DNA from: Sipunculus nudus
Lineage: Eukaryota > Annelida > Sipuncula > Golfingiida > Sipunculidae
Length of the DNA stretch: 64,000 bases
Direction: 5' to 3'
Assembly: GCA_026874595.1 (NCBI GenBank)
Contig: CM049311.1
Span: 35,629,176 to 35,693,175, forward strand
Below the pieces are notes generated by a model. The model ran no database searches, was not told where the DNA came from, and was given only the letters and a program-made list of their open reading frames with translations. The translations under genes were made by a program, and so were the position numbers. Numbering within the stretch: the first letter of the stretch is position 1; each line of letters starts with the position of its first letter. This document shows, piece by piece, positions 12,201 through 24,956 of the stretch.

Positions 12201-15200
12201 TATCTTCTATACTAACATAAGTTCATGTCTGCAGAACAAAATGGATATTCTTGCTTATGTTGAAATTGAAGATTGTATAGAACTACTAAAAATTTTACAA
12301 AAGTCACGGAAGGAAAGAATATCAAAATTACTTTTGCAGTAAAGCGGTCTGTGCATGTGGAAGTTCCGAGAATGCTGTCTTTAAATCTTACTCTGTAAAT
12401 TAGTTTGATATTTAAAATGTAGTAATTTGCTAGTCTTTTATATACCAAAAATCTCATTAAGAATAAGAAAAAGTTGCTTAAATTCATATTAATTTGGATA
12501 ATTAAAAGAAAGGTACGAATAAGGAGAAGGAAGGAAAATTAAGAAAACGGAGCCTAGAAGATGAAAAATTTATAATGACAGATGCATTAAACAAATAGAT
12601 AAAAATGAAACTTCTGAAATTATATGAGAAAAATAAATAATTTTCGTTTAAATATCAATTCATCATTTTCATTTCATTAAAAAAGAAGAAATCAAAAGTC
12701 AACAAGGACATTACTTGAATTATTCTTCATTCCCCAGCCTGTAATGTGGCAGTCCCTAAGCTGAGGTCCTGCCGGGTCATACAGACATACCGGTCTGATG
12801 TAGTCGTTGTACTGGACAGGTCTGTCTAAGCGGATCAATCCGATGTCGTTAACAACACTGTAAAGAAGAATACGTCATCGTTTTCGTATGGTTCCTCGAT
12901 ATCCACATTTATTAAATTTAATATCGTTAGAGTTGGTTGAGTAGTTATATCACCACCCCGTTTAAAAGTGTAAGACGTTAGTGCGGTTGGTTAAGTCGGT
13001 TGACGATTTCTCGTCGACTATAACGGGAGCAAAGTTGCATTTTCTCTATATTCGATATAAATTAAATTATTTTTACTTTGCTTTATACCATTCAATACAT
13101 ATAGGTTGTTCTACATATATACATAGATTTGTTAGATAACAAATGTCAAAGCTGGTCCGGGTAAAATGTACAGACGGAGCAGTTTCGTTACGGCAAGCCC
13201 GTCATCCCTCAGGGCTCTCAAAGTGGTCAGACCAGACAGTATCGTATATCGTATGTACGGATATGCTTGACATTATATCTATCATGTGAGATACACTTTT
13301 GCATAATTGTATACACAATGCATAATACAAATACTTTAACCGATTAGAAATGTAATGAATAACAAGCGTACGGACGTATGCTTCAAAATACAAGTTAAAT
13401 AAAAAACTCAGATGGGCTAATTACAAATATAAAATATATCGTAATACTACCCATGTTCTTCTCCTTCAACCGGTCACTAAATTTCCACATACATTTGCTA
13501 TAATATGTGCATTATTTTATGATATTATCTTATTCTGGCTGAAAGCATTCCTTGCATAAACCATCCCAACACACGGACATAGTATCTACAATTCAACCTG
13601 TCGATACTTTGATATGGTTCTGCGTGTGAGTAAACACAGTGCACGGAGATCTGCTTACATGAAAAAAACTACGTAACCAGAGTTCGGATATTTCGCATAG
13701 ACAAGGAGGAGAAACATGAATAATGAAACACAGAAGAAACCCTGTCTGAGGCATGAAAAATCTTGACTATTAAAGTTGCTCGGGAGCGCTCTCAGGTGGC
13801 GTACCGGTACGCGCTGTGTTGATGTTTTGGGCCATTGATCGTGCCAGGTGCCTGGTCATTTGAAACTTGTGAATAGGCGTATGTTTGACAAAATATTGGC
13901 AGTTTTTATATAATTTAAGGAAAACAAATTTCATGTAAATGTAACATACCTTTATGTGAATAGGCCCCTTTTGATGCAATTAAAGGCAAATGATAAAATG
14001 CTAAACATGGATAATTTCTTACTATATTAAAATACCGTGTAGTGCATATTAAAATCTACAGCTGAGATGAGAGGGAGATTACCATAATACTTACTAAAAT
14101 GGGTATAGGGCGTATCTGAATAGTGGGTGCTGATAGGTTTCCGCTATTTCTCGCACCTGAAGACCTGGTTCATCCACGTCATCCAAGTTGATGCTTCCCA
14201 AAACTATCTCACCAAGGCTGTTGTTACCTCTCCTGTAACCGCAGGGACAATCAAAATTAATTTGCAACCATGTACTGAAGAATAACAGAGTTACCACAAT
14301 TTGTCTGATCTGATTTCTTTTTCGAGGTATTTTTAAGTTTTTTTTCAGGACTTTTTTTCAGAACTTGCTATAATATTTGCTGGATTTTATTGGCAGTCGA
14401 CGGGCGTAGGGCTAAAAATGTAATCAGATCTATTAGACCTATTAGACACTGATAATGCAACAAGTTAAGTTTGAAACCAACCCTACAATGGAAGCTCTCA
14501 TTGGCCTGAAGACATTCTTGGCTATATGCCAGCCGCCTGATGGTAAAACCCAGTAAAGCCTGCTAAAAGAAACATTTTCTATGAAGCACAGGAGAACCAC
14601 AGCGTAAGATATGTACCCGTGAATATCTGGCAGAGGTTTGAAAGTCTCGACTACTCTGGCCAGTCTGGCGTTTCTTTCAAGAATAACAAGCCTGAAAGTG
14701 TTGCGCTGAAATAAAAATTGTTGTTCATATCCAACGAACAAAATGTAGGCAATACACTTTTTACACGCCGTCTCAACAAGGTCATACGTGAAATGGAAAT
14801 GGAACAGGTTGACCTCATTGGTCAAATTCTGGATGCTCTTCCGGTAATGCTTATAACATTTTGGTGTAGAACAAGCACCGCAAGTTATTCGATTGGTTAA
14901 ATTACGTTGTTCATTATTCATAAAACAGGCGCGTGAAAGTGTGAAACAGACTTGGTAGCATGAAGATGCATCACATATAAAAATGAACATAATATAATGA
15001 AGCGCTAATTAGACACGTATGTGAAATGGGTATTAGCATTTTCTTACAGAGAATCAATACAATGAGCAGCTGTCAGCACCCATTCCGGGTGGATCACTGA
15101 ACCACCACAAAAGTGTTGAGAATCTTCTTTCAACCGTATAGACACCTGAAACAGATGAGAATTCGATTTAAAATGTATATCTCATGACCGAGTCATTACG

Positions 15201-18200
15201 CCTATGTCATATGTTGTGAATAATATACAATGTAACTTTTTTTAAAATAAGTAAATACATGTACAATGTTTCTTAAGCCAGTTATGACTAATACTATTAT
15301 CTATCAGATGAAACAAGCTATTCAAATAAATAAATGCTGGTTCGTTCAAGCGTTAGAGATGCCTAGAATATAGTTATCCTTAATCTTTTCATATAAAAAT
15401 TATGGATCCTTAGAGGTCTTACGATTTTCTTAAATGTTCTACGAACATCTCAGAAATTGGGTATATTTAATGTGCAGTCTTCATAAATAACCCCTTTACT
15501 TCCGCTAAATAAGTCTATATGTATATCACGTCTGTACTGTTCTTCTATTTCTGGTGATGCCAAAAAGATGTATGATAAGAATGTTTCAGTCCATGAATCG
15601 ACTCATTGAAGCAGTTTTGGGGGAAAAAGTGTGTTCAGGATGTAAATTATATATTTATTTGGGTACATATGGAATGAGAAAAGGACACATCCGAGAAGAA
15701 TACTACTAAGATTATAGGAACATGGACGTATAAAGGGTTAATTCTCTTACCATCCACGGCCATTTCTTCTTGTCCGTCACAGTGTTTCCGTTGAAGATGA
15801 TCGGATGCAGCTCGTCATCACTACCTCCACTTACTCCACACGAGGACGCTGTTAATGATGAATAAGGCAAAATACTATCATATTTTTGTGACAAGCACTT
15901 GTTAAAAAAGGTAAACGTTTTTAATTATGTAAACTGAAGGCCTTTTTTTGAATGTAATCAATTTTTCATTTGAATTTTGACCCATGAGACAAGAGTCCCA
16001 ACCAATATCTAATCGGAAATGTTTTGCTTTGAACAGGAACGATATCAAAATCTGCCAATATTTCATGATAAACATATCACTTTTCTCCCAACGTGGTTTG
16101 TAAGTCATTATTTTTATCCATTGCAAATAATTATGGATCCTTTATACTACGGAAAAATCAATTATTGACATAAAGTAATATCATATATATATTTTTCAAT
16201 CTACCATTAAAGTATCATAAATGTTTGAAACCCCTATATCTAAAATCAGTCCAAAAGTGATTTCTATTCATATTAGACCCCATAATTTATATTGAAACCT
16301 GGAACAGTGAGCTTTCTGATAGTTTACATATTTTGGATTTTCACTCATTTTCACATGACTTTGTAACAGTTAAGAAAAGTACACGGTTTTAAGCCCCGTT
16401 AACAATAATCCGCTTTTAATGAACTAATATTAAATTAGTACATGACAATATATCATAAACTTTTTTTTCCCTATTATTGGTTTGGTTATTGAATGAAAAT
16501 TTTAAATTTCAGTTTTAGGGTAGATAGAATTCAGTGAGTTTTTACCAGTATAACTACCCGACTACATTTACACCACCCGTAACACGTGGTGGTACGTGTT
16601 ACAATTGAACTCACCATGAACTTTATCTGACCTTAATAGCATATTAATTTAATGAATAATAATGAGCATACCTGTTCAATGCAGCCAATCAGCCGATTAT
16701 ACTGTAAACCGTGAATCACTTGACCATAAAATAATATGCGTAATTTGGGAGACCTCTCCCAAACAGAACACGTGTAGTCTGTACCAGTACCCGTGTCGGC
16801 ATGTTTTCCGGGGTATTTTTTATACAACGGAGGGTGTATAAAAACTTCTAGGCCAAAGGTTGCAGGAGCCATCCCTCCGACTACCGCGTGAATAATAATT
16901 TTACCTGCATGGCACGTAATGCGTATGAGACAAATAATCCAAAATACTGTGAACACCTGTCGCAAGGAAGCCCTCTATGTAGGAGCGTTTATTAATAATC
17001 AGGTCAAAATGGCGGGCCAAAAAGACACTGGTGATAAGGTCAATTACCGCTAATCAGTCCGTCGTTTTTCAAAGTTCGCTTGTTCAAACAAAATGTATTC
17101 CCTCCTGGTCACGATGCTTGCAGTTAAGATGTTGTAATAGTACCCGACAGCTGAAACAATCGCGACGATTCGCGTGTGGACTGTGGCTTAGGCACCCAAA
17201 CACGGGGCCCTATTTATATATAAAAGTTGCAATTGTGTCTACAATACGTTTACATTTGGCCCATGGACGGTTATGTCCATCTAGCAGGGATGCAGATATC
17301 ATAGGACATGACGGTCTATGTATGGACTACCTGAATTATGATTTACTGCACATGTAACTAAGCGCGTGGATGTGCCTATTGCCTATCGGAACACTGTTGG
17401 CGTTCTCATAGCAACGGTGTTCTTTACATAAACTTGACGTCTTAAAATGCAAATGAGAGAAAATCGTCATTTCCTAGAAACCCTCTAATATGCAAATATC
17501 AGGGATTCACCATACGGACTTTTCAGTGCTTTAGTGATAATGAGATGGAAATGAGTTGCGTCTTTTTTTTGTATATGGTTTATACGTTTTATTTTTTTTG
17601 TTTTATTATTTTTTCTATTCGCAAAACATAATTAATAAGCCTTGTTAGGGCTAAGAAGAATAACAGTCGCGACGATTCAGAATATGAAGCCAACCAAAGC
17701 ATGCGGAACAGGTGTACAGTAGATTTTATTTGAGAAATATATGATTTATGAACTACTTACACTGATTAAGTGGTCCGTAACAAAGATGAAAGTACAACTC
17801 TCCTGTTTTACGCTTCTTTTCCCGGTACGCCCGTGTTTTGTAGTTCTCCATGTCCTTTCGTATCTCGGCTACAGTCCTTTCATTCCAATAGTCCACGTTG
17901 GCCTGAAAAAAAAATCTGTTTTCACTATGCTCTCAAGTTTATACTGATTCCACCTAAGGTTAGACTGGTACAATAGGTAATTCTGATATTTTGGCAACAT
18001 ACAGTAGGATCTGCTATCTGCCGACAAATTAAAGAACTAATTCATGGCAACCAACGTTCGTGGTTTCAGACTCGGGTTTTGTCTAACGAGGCATTGAGTT
18101 CCGTTTTATTTTACATATTTAAGTGCCAAGCATATATAAAAACGACCTGGCATGTCTAGCAGCTGATAAATCGCGTGAATTGGTTTTAACTGGATACATT

Positions 18201-19816
18201 TCCTGATTCATTCATTGAACTGTTCCCCTGAACATTTACTCAGAGTCCGTATCTGATTTCCTGCAAAGATCACGTGTAAGCCTACGAAACTGCAAACCAC
18301 AAACAACAAGCGTGTGAAGTATTGTTGAAGACTAGGGCTACAAAATAGTTTTTATTTGTCAATAATGTGTTGTGCGATATGTTTTTGACCATAAATCATT
18401 TTCATTTTGATATTAATTAGAAATTTATTAATTTTGAGCTACAGAAGCTCGCATATAATTTCATGAAAATAGAATAATCATTATTTCGATACAATTTCCT
18501 ATTCTCTTTATAACTGTTTATCTATTTAACTTTTTGTAATACCATGTTATCGTCTTATCATAAAAAAATCACATTACACATTTATAATAAATAACTACAA
18601 AAAACATTTAGCCCTCCCTAAAATATGCCTGTGGAAGCAAATCTACTTTTTCTAACTAATAATAATTCACACATGAAAATCCTTTTACAAATTTTAAATA
18701 TATCATGATAATTCTTGGCCATTTAGAAATGTTCCATTCAAATCAATTATACCTGATTAAAAGCAGGGCTTCCGGTACCGGTATCCAGGCAACCAGCTTC
18801 TGTCCACAGATGGAGTAGGCATTCACTACTATGCGGGCCAGGCCTGTTTTCTTCTCCACACTCGACTGGTTGATAAAAAGTTATGGTCTAAACACATTTC
18901 ATAAGGCAGAATATGTTACATTTTATAGAGGCTAAACAATCTTTATCCCTTTTGTTACCTTCTTCTTGTATGTATTTATTTTGTTTCATTTTCTTCCTAC
19001 TATTTCTTAGTATATATTATATAAAAGCTGAAGAATACATGGAGTAAAGAAATGTCCCTTTATTCTATATTTAAAGAATTACTGAGAACAATAAAAAAAT
19101 TGCCTGAATCTATCATTTTGTTTCGTTGGTTTTGGAAAAAAATTGGACATTGTTTACGCCACATCTCCTTGAAAGGTTTCCCAGGATCAATCACATTTAT
19201 TGTGACCTATGTTTGTAATTCTTTAATAAGTAGTACTCAGATGTATGTATGCATGGCGGTCGGATTCCAGTCTAGGTAATTCCTTTCATTTTGCCAACTG
19301 CTCCCACTGGGAACGTAACCGGGGGGGGGGGGGGGTGAGCTTTACATTTATATTGGCGCCGTGTCAAACGTTTAAACTTTAAACTCTCATTGATCGAAAC
19401 ATTTGGCCATTTTTTTTGCAAAGCACCGGGGCAAATGTTTCGACAAATGAGTGCTTGCCATCCGGGGATTTAGTCATGCTTGGCACGGCGCCAATTTATA
19501 CGGCTTCCCTTGTGGAAGTCTATGGGAAAAGTTCCCGGTGGGAGCAGTTGCGTAATGAAATGAACTAGCAGGAATGGATTGCGTTAGACGTGTGTCTGAC
19601 ACGTGACTAAGTTGGACTCACGGCTTGCGTTCCTGGTGCCGAAGCAAAGAGTTTGGAAGGGCACCCCCTCCACGTCTGTTTTCCCCTCGTCAGCCTGCTG
19701 TCTGTACTTGGCCATATCCTCGCGGGCTCGCTGTGGAATGAATCAATGTACGTCAAATCTTTCTCCAATTTATTAATTAATCGACAACCTCTTCCCACCG
19801 AGGAGATTCTGCTTCC

Positions 19817-19851
<35 letters not shown>

Positions 19852-21173
19852 GCATGTATGCTTGTCTGTTTGCAGGACTACGCAAAACTTCTAGACCGAT
19901 TACAGTGGAACTGCGGGACCCGGAGAAAGACTCGGATCAAGCAGGATTCTTTTGTTTTGGCGGAGGTATCTGCTCTACTGAGTGGGATTCAAATAACCTT
20001 CTTCTTACTCTTTAAAGATAATAATAATAATAATAAACAATATATATATAGGCCTATGAATTGTGAGGGTCGTTAGAATCGATAATCTAATATTACATTC
20101 GATTCAATTTTTGACCATTCTCAACTTGTAGTAACACGCATAAAAAGTGTCTTATTTTATTGAAATCCGCTAGAAAACCATGTATCACACACATTTGTCG
20201 TGACTTTGAAACTTGTATGCTAAGAACGGAACCGGGTGTAAGAGAGGATTATCAGCATTTACCATAAACTTTGCAATTCTGAACGGCTATTTCGTCATTT
20301 TCGAACTGGCTTAGTATGTGCTTGGGGAGACAACAACAAGCCGTGTAGGACAAAGCAGACATTTCAGACCCGGCATTACGCGGCTGGTTTACAATCTTTA
20401 TACAATTAGGTCAATTAGATATGATGTCCCCAAGGACCCTTCATGTGTCGTGAGTGCAAAACACTAGGTTATATTTTTGTCGCGAGTGCAACGCACTCGT
20501 GGGGGGGGGGGGGGGACTCTCAAATTTTCAAACAGGATGTTAGTAAAGTTCAGCAAATAAAGAAAAATATAACTCCCTCTCTGATTTTCGCCAGCATGTG
20601 TTTCAATGCGAATGGAGTGGTCCACAAGCGAACATTTTAAGTAGATTGAGCGGCTTTGACCGGTTAAATTGAATTTTGCAATTCCCTATCTATGTTGATA
20701 CCAACGTTTGTCAAATACGCATCCATGTTGTGCATGAAAACGAAAAGTAATGCTCCACCAGAACGACCTGCTTGATACAGATTCGATTGCTATAGACATT
20801 CCATAGCCTCCTATCTTTTATGAAAATATTATAGTAATTTTAGATTTGACTATACCTTGACTGTATTTGTATTCCACCATTCTCTCCTGTCCGGGGACCT
20901 GGCTGGGCTGGCAGTGCCGTTCACGCTGCACCCTGCTGCTGTCCACTGCTTCATCTGACATTCCAGTGTGTGGGGACCGAAAGCGTCATCAATACTGCAG
21001 TTAGCTAGAAGGTGCATAAAGAAGTTTGATCTATGGATTGCTACGATGATTTCACTTTGATGGTTCCATTGTGGAATATTTTCAAATGATTACAATATAT
21101 GTATTTAATACTATCAGGGTTGGTGACATTTAATTATATCAGAAATAATGGTCTAATGATCAAGGTAACACAA

Positions 21174-21222
<49 letters not shown>

Positions 21223-22999
21223 TTCACAGGTGAACTTTATTACATTTTATAACATATAGGCCTTCACTGCATACGTATATAGCGATAGTACACTATAAAC
21301 GGCTACGTTAACACAGCCAAACTTATTGAAAATAAGTTAAAAAAATGTTTTAATGCTTATAGGATCCCCGTTAGGCTGCCTTTCCATAAACGCGATTTTG
21401 CTGCGACGCGCGTTCAACGCCCCGCTAAAACGAACCCTTCACAAGGCGTTATTTTTGCAGGGAAACATGGCTGCAGCAACAGAGCTCCACCGCAACGTAT
21501 CGCAGAAAAATCGCGTTCATGGAAACGTTCTGGCGACGCGATTACCCGCGCGGCATGTCGCGCGGTATGTCCCGCGGAAAACGCGACGCACTCATGGAAA
21601 GGCAGCCTAACATGAGCAAGAAATCTCTCGCATAATTTTGTACATACATTAGTCGATACTTAGAGAATTCGGAATATAAATTTGTAGTTACAGAATTTCG
21701 GCATATAGATTATTAGTTACTAACCTTATTTGGGTATAAAGATTTATACATACCTAAATATGTATTTATAATATACATACTTATATGTTTATATGATATA
21801 CTTATTTATATATGTCAATAAATGAATAAAATGTAGATATGATTTATTGCAATATATATGTAATAAAAGCATTACATACAATAGTATGGCTCGCTTAAAC
21901 AAACACATTAACCAAGAAATAACAGAATAAAATTGTGTATGAAAAAAGGCGTGTGACTAAATATGTTTGACTAGGTTATTGTGCTAAGTGATATATTTAA
22001 TTACAGAACGGCCAACGCGTATGTACTAGTTTGAGTTCATTTGGAATTGCCTGATACTGATAGCGACCTGTAGCGAACCCCTGATTTCATTTTTTTTTAA
22101 ACAATAGTGCGCCGGATGACTATGGTCTTCTATAATATCGTTTGCTTTCGTCAACAATCATGTTTGAAAGATGGAGTAACAGTAGGTAAAGTAATCTAAT
22201 GATCCTCTAAGCTATTCTAACTACCCTCGAAAGACGGTTCCTTCCCTCGACAGTGATACGGTCTTCCCATAGAGTGACTGACAACGTCAGGACACCCTGA
22301 ATTACAAACCGATAAAACGTTAGTAGGATCGGTTGACTAAGCCCCAAATCCTTTATGTTCCTTAGAAAGAATAAACGTTGTTGTGCCTTCTTTACGCAGT
22401 AATAAACATTTAAATTGGAAGAAATAAAAATTCCTAAAAATTCAAAATAGTCACCGAAATTAACCTCGGAGCCGTCCATTACTTAGAGTAATATTTCAGT
22501 TTTATTCGGTCTAAAGTCAATAATCATCTCCGTTGTTTTCTTTACATTTAACTCCAGGTTATTTTCAGAGCAGCACGAAGTAAAAGTTTAAAATTCATTG
22601 TGGTACACACACACGTTTTTTCCCAAGATGAACCAAGAAACTATTGTGTCATCTGCAAATTTTACAATGAGGCAATCATCAGAAGTAGAGACACAATCAT
22701 AGGTGAACTGAGAGTACAATTTTGGTGGAAGTACACAACCTTTGGCTGATCCAGTGTTTAAGACCAGTTCTTCGGGGAGAAAATGTTAACAATCTTAACC
22801 ACTTGCGGCCGATTTGTTAAAATGTCTAAGATCTAGTTACACATATTAATATTGGGACCATTTCTGATAGTTTCCCGATTCATTTATGGGGAAGGATATT
22901 GTTAAAAGCTGAGCTGAAATCAATGAATAAAACCCTAACATAGGTAGATTGGTCCGCCTTGAGCAGGCAAGAATTCTCTAGGTATCTAACATATATATA

Positions 23000-23059
<60 letters not shown>

Positions 23060-23748
23060 GTTACAGAATTTCGTCTATAGATTGCTATGCATGATGATCA
23101 ACATAACTTCGGTCGATAAACTGGTATGGTGACTTGCTTAAATCGGTAGTAAAATTGGTATGGGGACTTAATTTTACGGCATTTTGGTATATAGATTGAT
23201 AACGTGAAATTTAGGTATAAATATTGGTAGTTTCTCACAAAATTCCGGTATGGTAGTTACTGACATAATTGCGGCATATAGACTGATATGGTCGAATTAA
23301 AAGCTGACAAAAATCGGTTTTTAGATGGGTAGTTACTTACAAAATTTAGGTATGTAGCCTAGGCATTGTTGCTGGAAGGCAGTGAGTCCACGATCAGAGT
23401 AATGTTTGGAGGTTTTCATTCTGTCCCACACCTTACCGGCATTGTAATTGTACAATAACCTTATCATGTATGCGTCTTTAGGACTAAAGAGTCCTTTGGG
23501 TTTACATCCAATGTCCAACCACCACTTCATCAGACACTCCTGAGAGTGGGGCGGTGGGGTCGCGGGATCAACCGGGCAGTCAGGCTCATCTGCACATAAA
23601 AAAAACACAAATTATACATACAGTAAACTCTCGCTAATACGGCCATCTCTGGTACCAATAAGTTCAAGGAGCACAGGCTACCTAACTTTACTTTACTGTA
23701 CTTTACCATAAAACGTATAACGTTTGTAGATATATTTTTTTTTTCATT

Positions 23749-23824
<76 letters not shown>

Positions 23825-24925
23825 TAACTGATAAATCCGGTCACCGGGCTCTTCTTCGGGCTCAAGATGTATGAAATTAAATGAAGAATGTTGGCTCTTT
23901 TTTTCTAAAAGGTAACAAAAAATATAGATTTTCAGTGGAATACTGTTCAATAAGATATGTACAAATATCTTTACACTTATTTTGCGGCGCACTGCTTGTG
24001 GCAGGAAATTCATATCGGTAAGTTTACCTTGAACATCTTGTCAGTTATGATGTTTACATTTGCGAACCGAGATGGGACACGGGGGCATTCAGATTTTCGA
24101 AGATCTGTGATAGGTTACATATATTATTATTGTTAAAAGTATAGTTTGATGTAAAAAAGATATGGAAGATAAATGTATATCTTATTTCAAGGAAGCTGTT
24201 CCTAAAGAAAGAAACAGGAATATGCATACCTCGTTAGTAGCAAAAGTGGTCTCGAATAAACAGCCGCCCCCCCCCCCCCCTCCCCGCCTTTCATTCCGCA
24301 ACTTTTTATTATAAAGGGTTCTGAAATTTTTTACGACCTGAAAAGCCGCCCCCCGTTTCTGGACCATGGGACTTTTTATTTGGTTCTGTCATAATCCTCA
24401 TGGGTTGAACCCCTCGTTTTCCTAAATCTCGAGTCGCATGTTTCTCACATTTACAGAACTTGCCAGTGGCTCAGGGTCAAATATCAGACGAGACATGTTT
24501 AAATCCGTCACTGACACCCAGTGTAATTCATATGCATAATAGTCGTTAATCTAGAGCTGACACGAATCGACCATTGAAGCATTCCTTTCTTTCCCGAAGG
24601 CAATTCGGCTGATTTCGTTGGTTACCTCCACGCAATTTTTAAACCATGCAAAAATCACTCAAAATGATGTGTACATTAACATTATTTTTTCTAAAACCGG
24701 CGAGGTCAGTACGGGAATAATCACCTTTACAATAAGGTATATCTGTGTCTAGCACGCAAAATGGTTTCAGAGTAAATTGAGGACAAACATGGACGATATA
24801 AATTTTATTTTCTTCTTGCTGATAAACCAGGTAACCGGGCTTTTATCGGGCTTAGGAGTATGTATTAAATCCACCACAACTTTTTTGTAAGGGTTTCAGA
24901 CCAATTTTTTTTTGCGGCTTCGAAC

Positions 24926-24956
<31 letters not shown>

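Larger units (their letters stand above)
6253..15848 (-). other. Trypsin-fold catalytic domain of the protease (exons 7-12)
   Basis: Exon 7 gives the linker and the domain start, [17 protein letters not shown] (IFNG stands where IVGG or IVNG is usual). Exon 8 has [18 protein letters not shown] with the His and the C42-C58 pair. Exon 9 is the region before the Asp; exon 10 has NDIGLIRL and CHITGWG; exon 11 has the CxxxxxxxxC pair before the serine; exon 12 has GDSGSP, SW and the C-terminal helix [11 protein letters not shown]. Cys281 in the linker and Cys413 are placed like the C1-C122 bond that ties a propeptide to the protease. Oddities: no Arg or Lys just before IFNG, Ser instead of Gly after GDSG, and Arg484 at the position six before the catalytic Ser (the chymotrypsin 189 position). 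Confidence 0.9.
17761..23589 (-). other. Three tandem four-cysteine repeats of the protease (exons 2-6)
   Basis: Repeat 1 (residues 28-101, one exon) has Cys28, Cys42, Cys52, Cys99. Repeat 2 (109-187, two exons) has Cys109, Cys122, Cys132, Cys185. Repeat 3 (195-273, two exons) has Cys195, Cys208, Cys218, Cys271. Spacing is C-x(12,13)-C-x(9)-C-x(46 or 52)-C. Shared motifs are PH(S/T)xEC, a Trp five residues after that Cys, GC at the third Cys, and C(L/F/Y)G at the fourth (PHSQEC, GPHTLEC, GPHSSEC; CLG, CFG, CYG). Repeats 2 and 3 have the same exon split (phase 1 in, phase 0 between, phase 1 out), which points to exon-pair duplication. Four cysteines suggest two internal disulfides. I do not recognise a named domain; a binding or targeting role ahead of the protease is a guess. 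Confidence 0.75.

Noticed and set aside
14442-14990. 182-codon minus-strand frame in a protease A intron
   Set aside because: No recognisable family. The equivalent intron of copy B has no comparable frame, and it is not needed by the splice phases.
16633-16965. 110-codon minus-strand frame with a signal-peptide-like start and [11 protein letters not shown], inside the exon 6-7 intron of protease A
   Set aside because: It starts at TTG, not ATG. Nothing after VVGG resembles a protease, it is not found in copy B, and exons 6 and 7 join in phase without it.
23744-24013. Open frame ending in a long Tyr-Ile run
   Set aside because: It is a translation of the (AT)n microsatellite.
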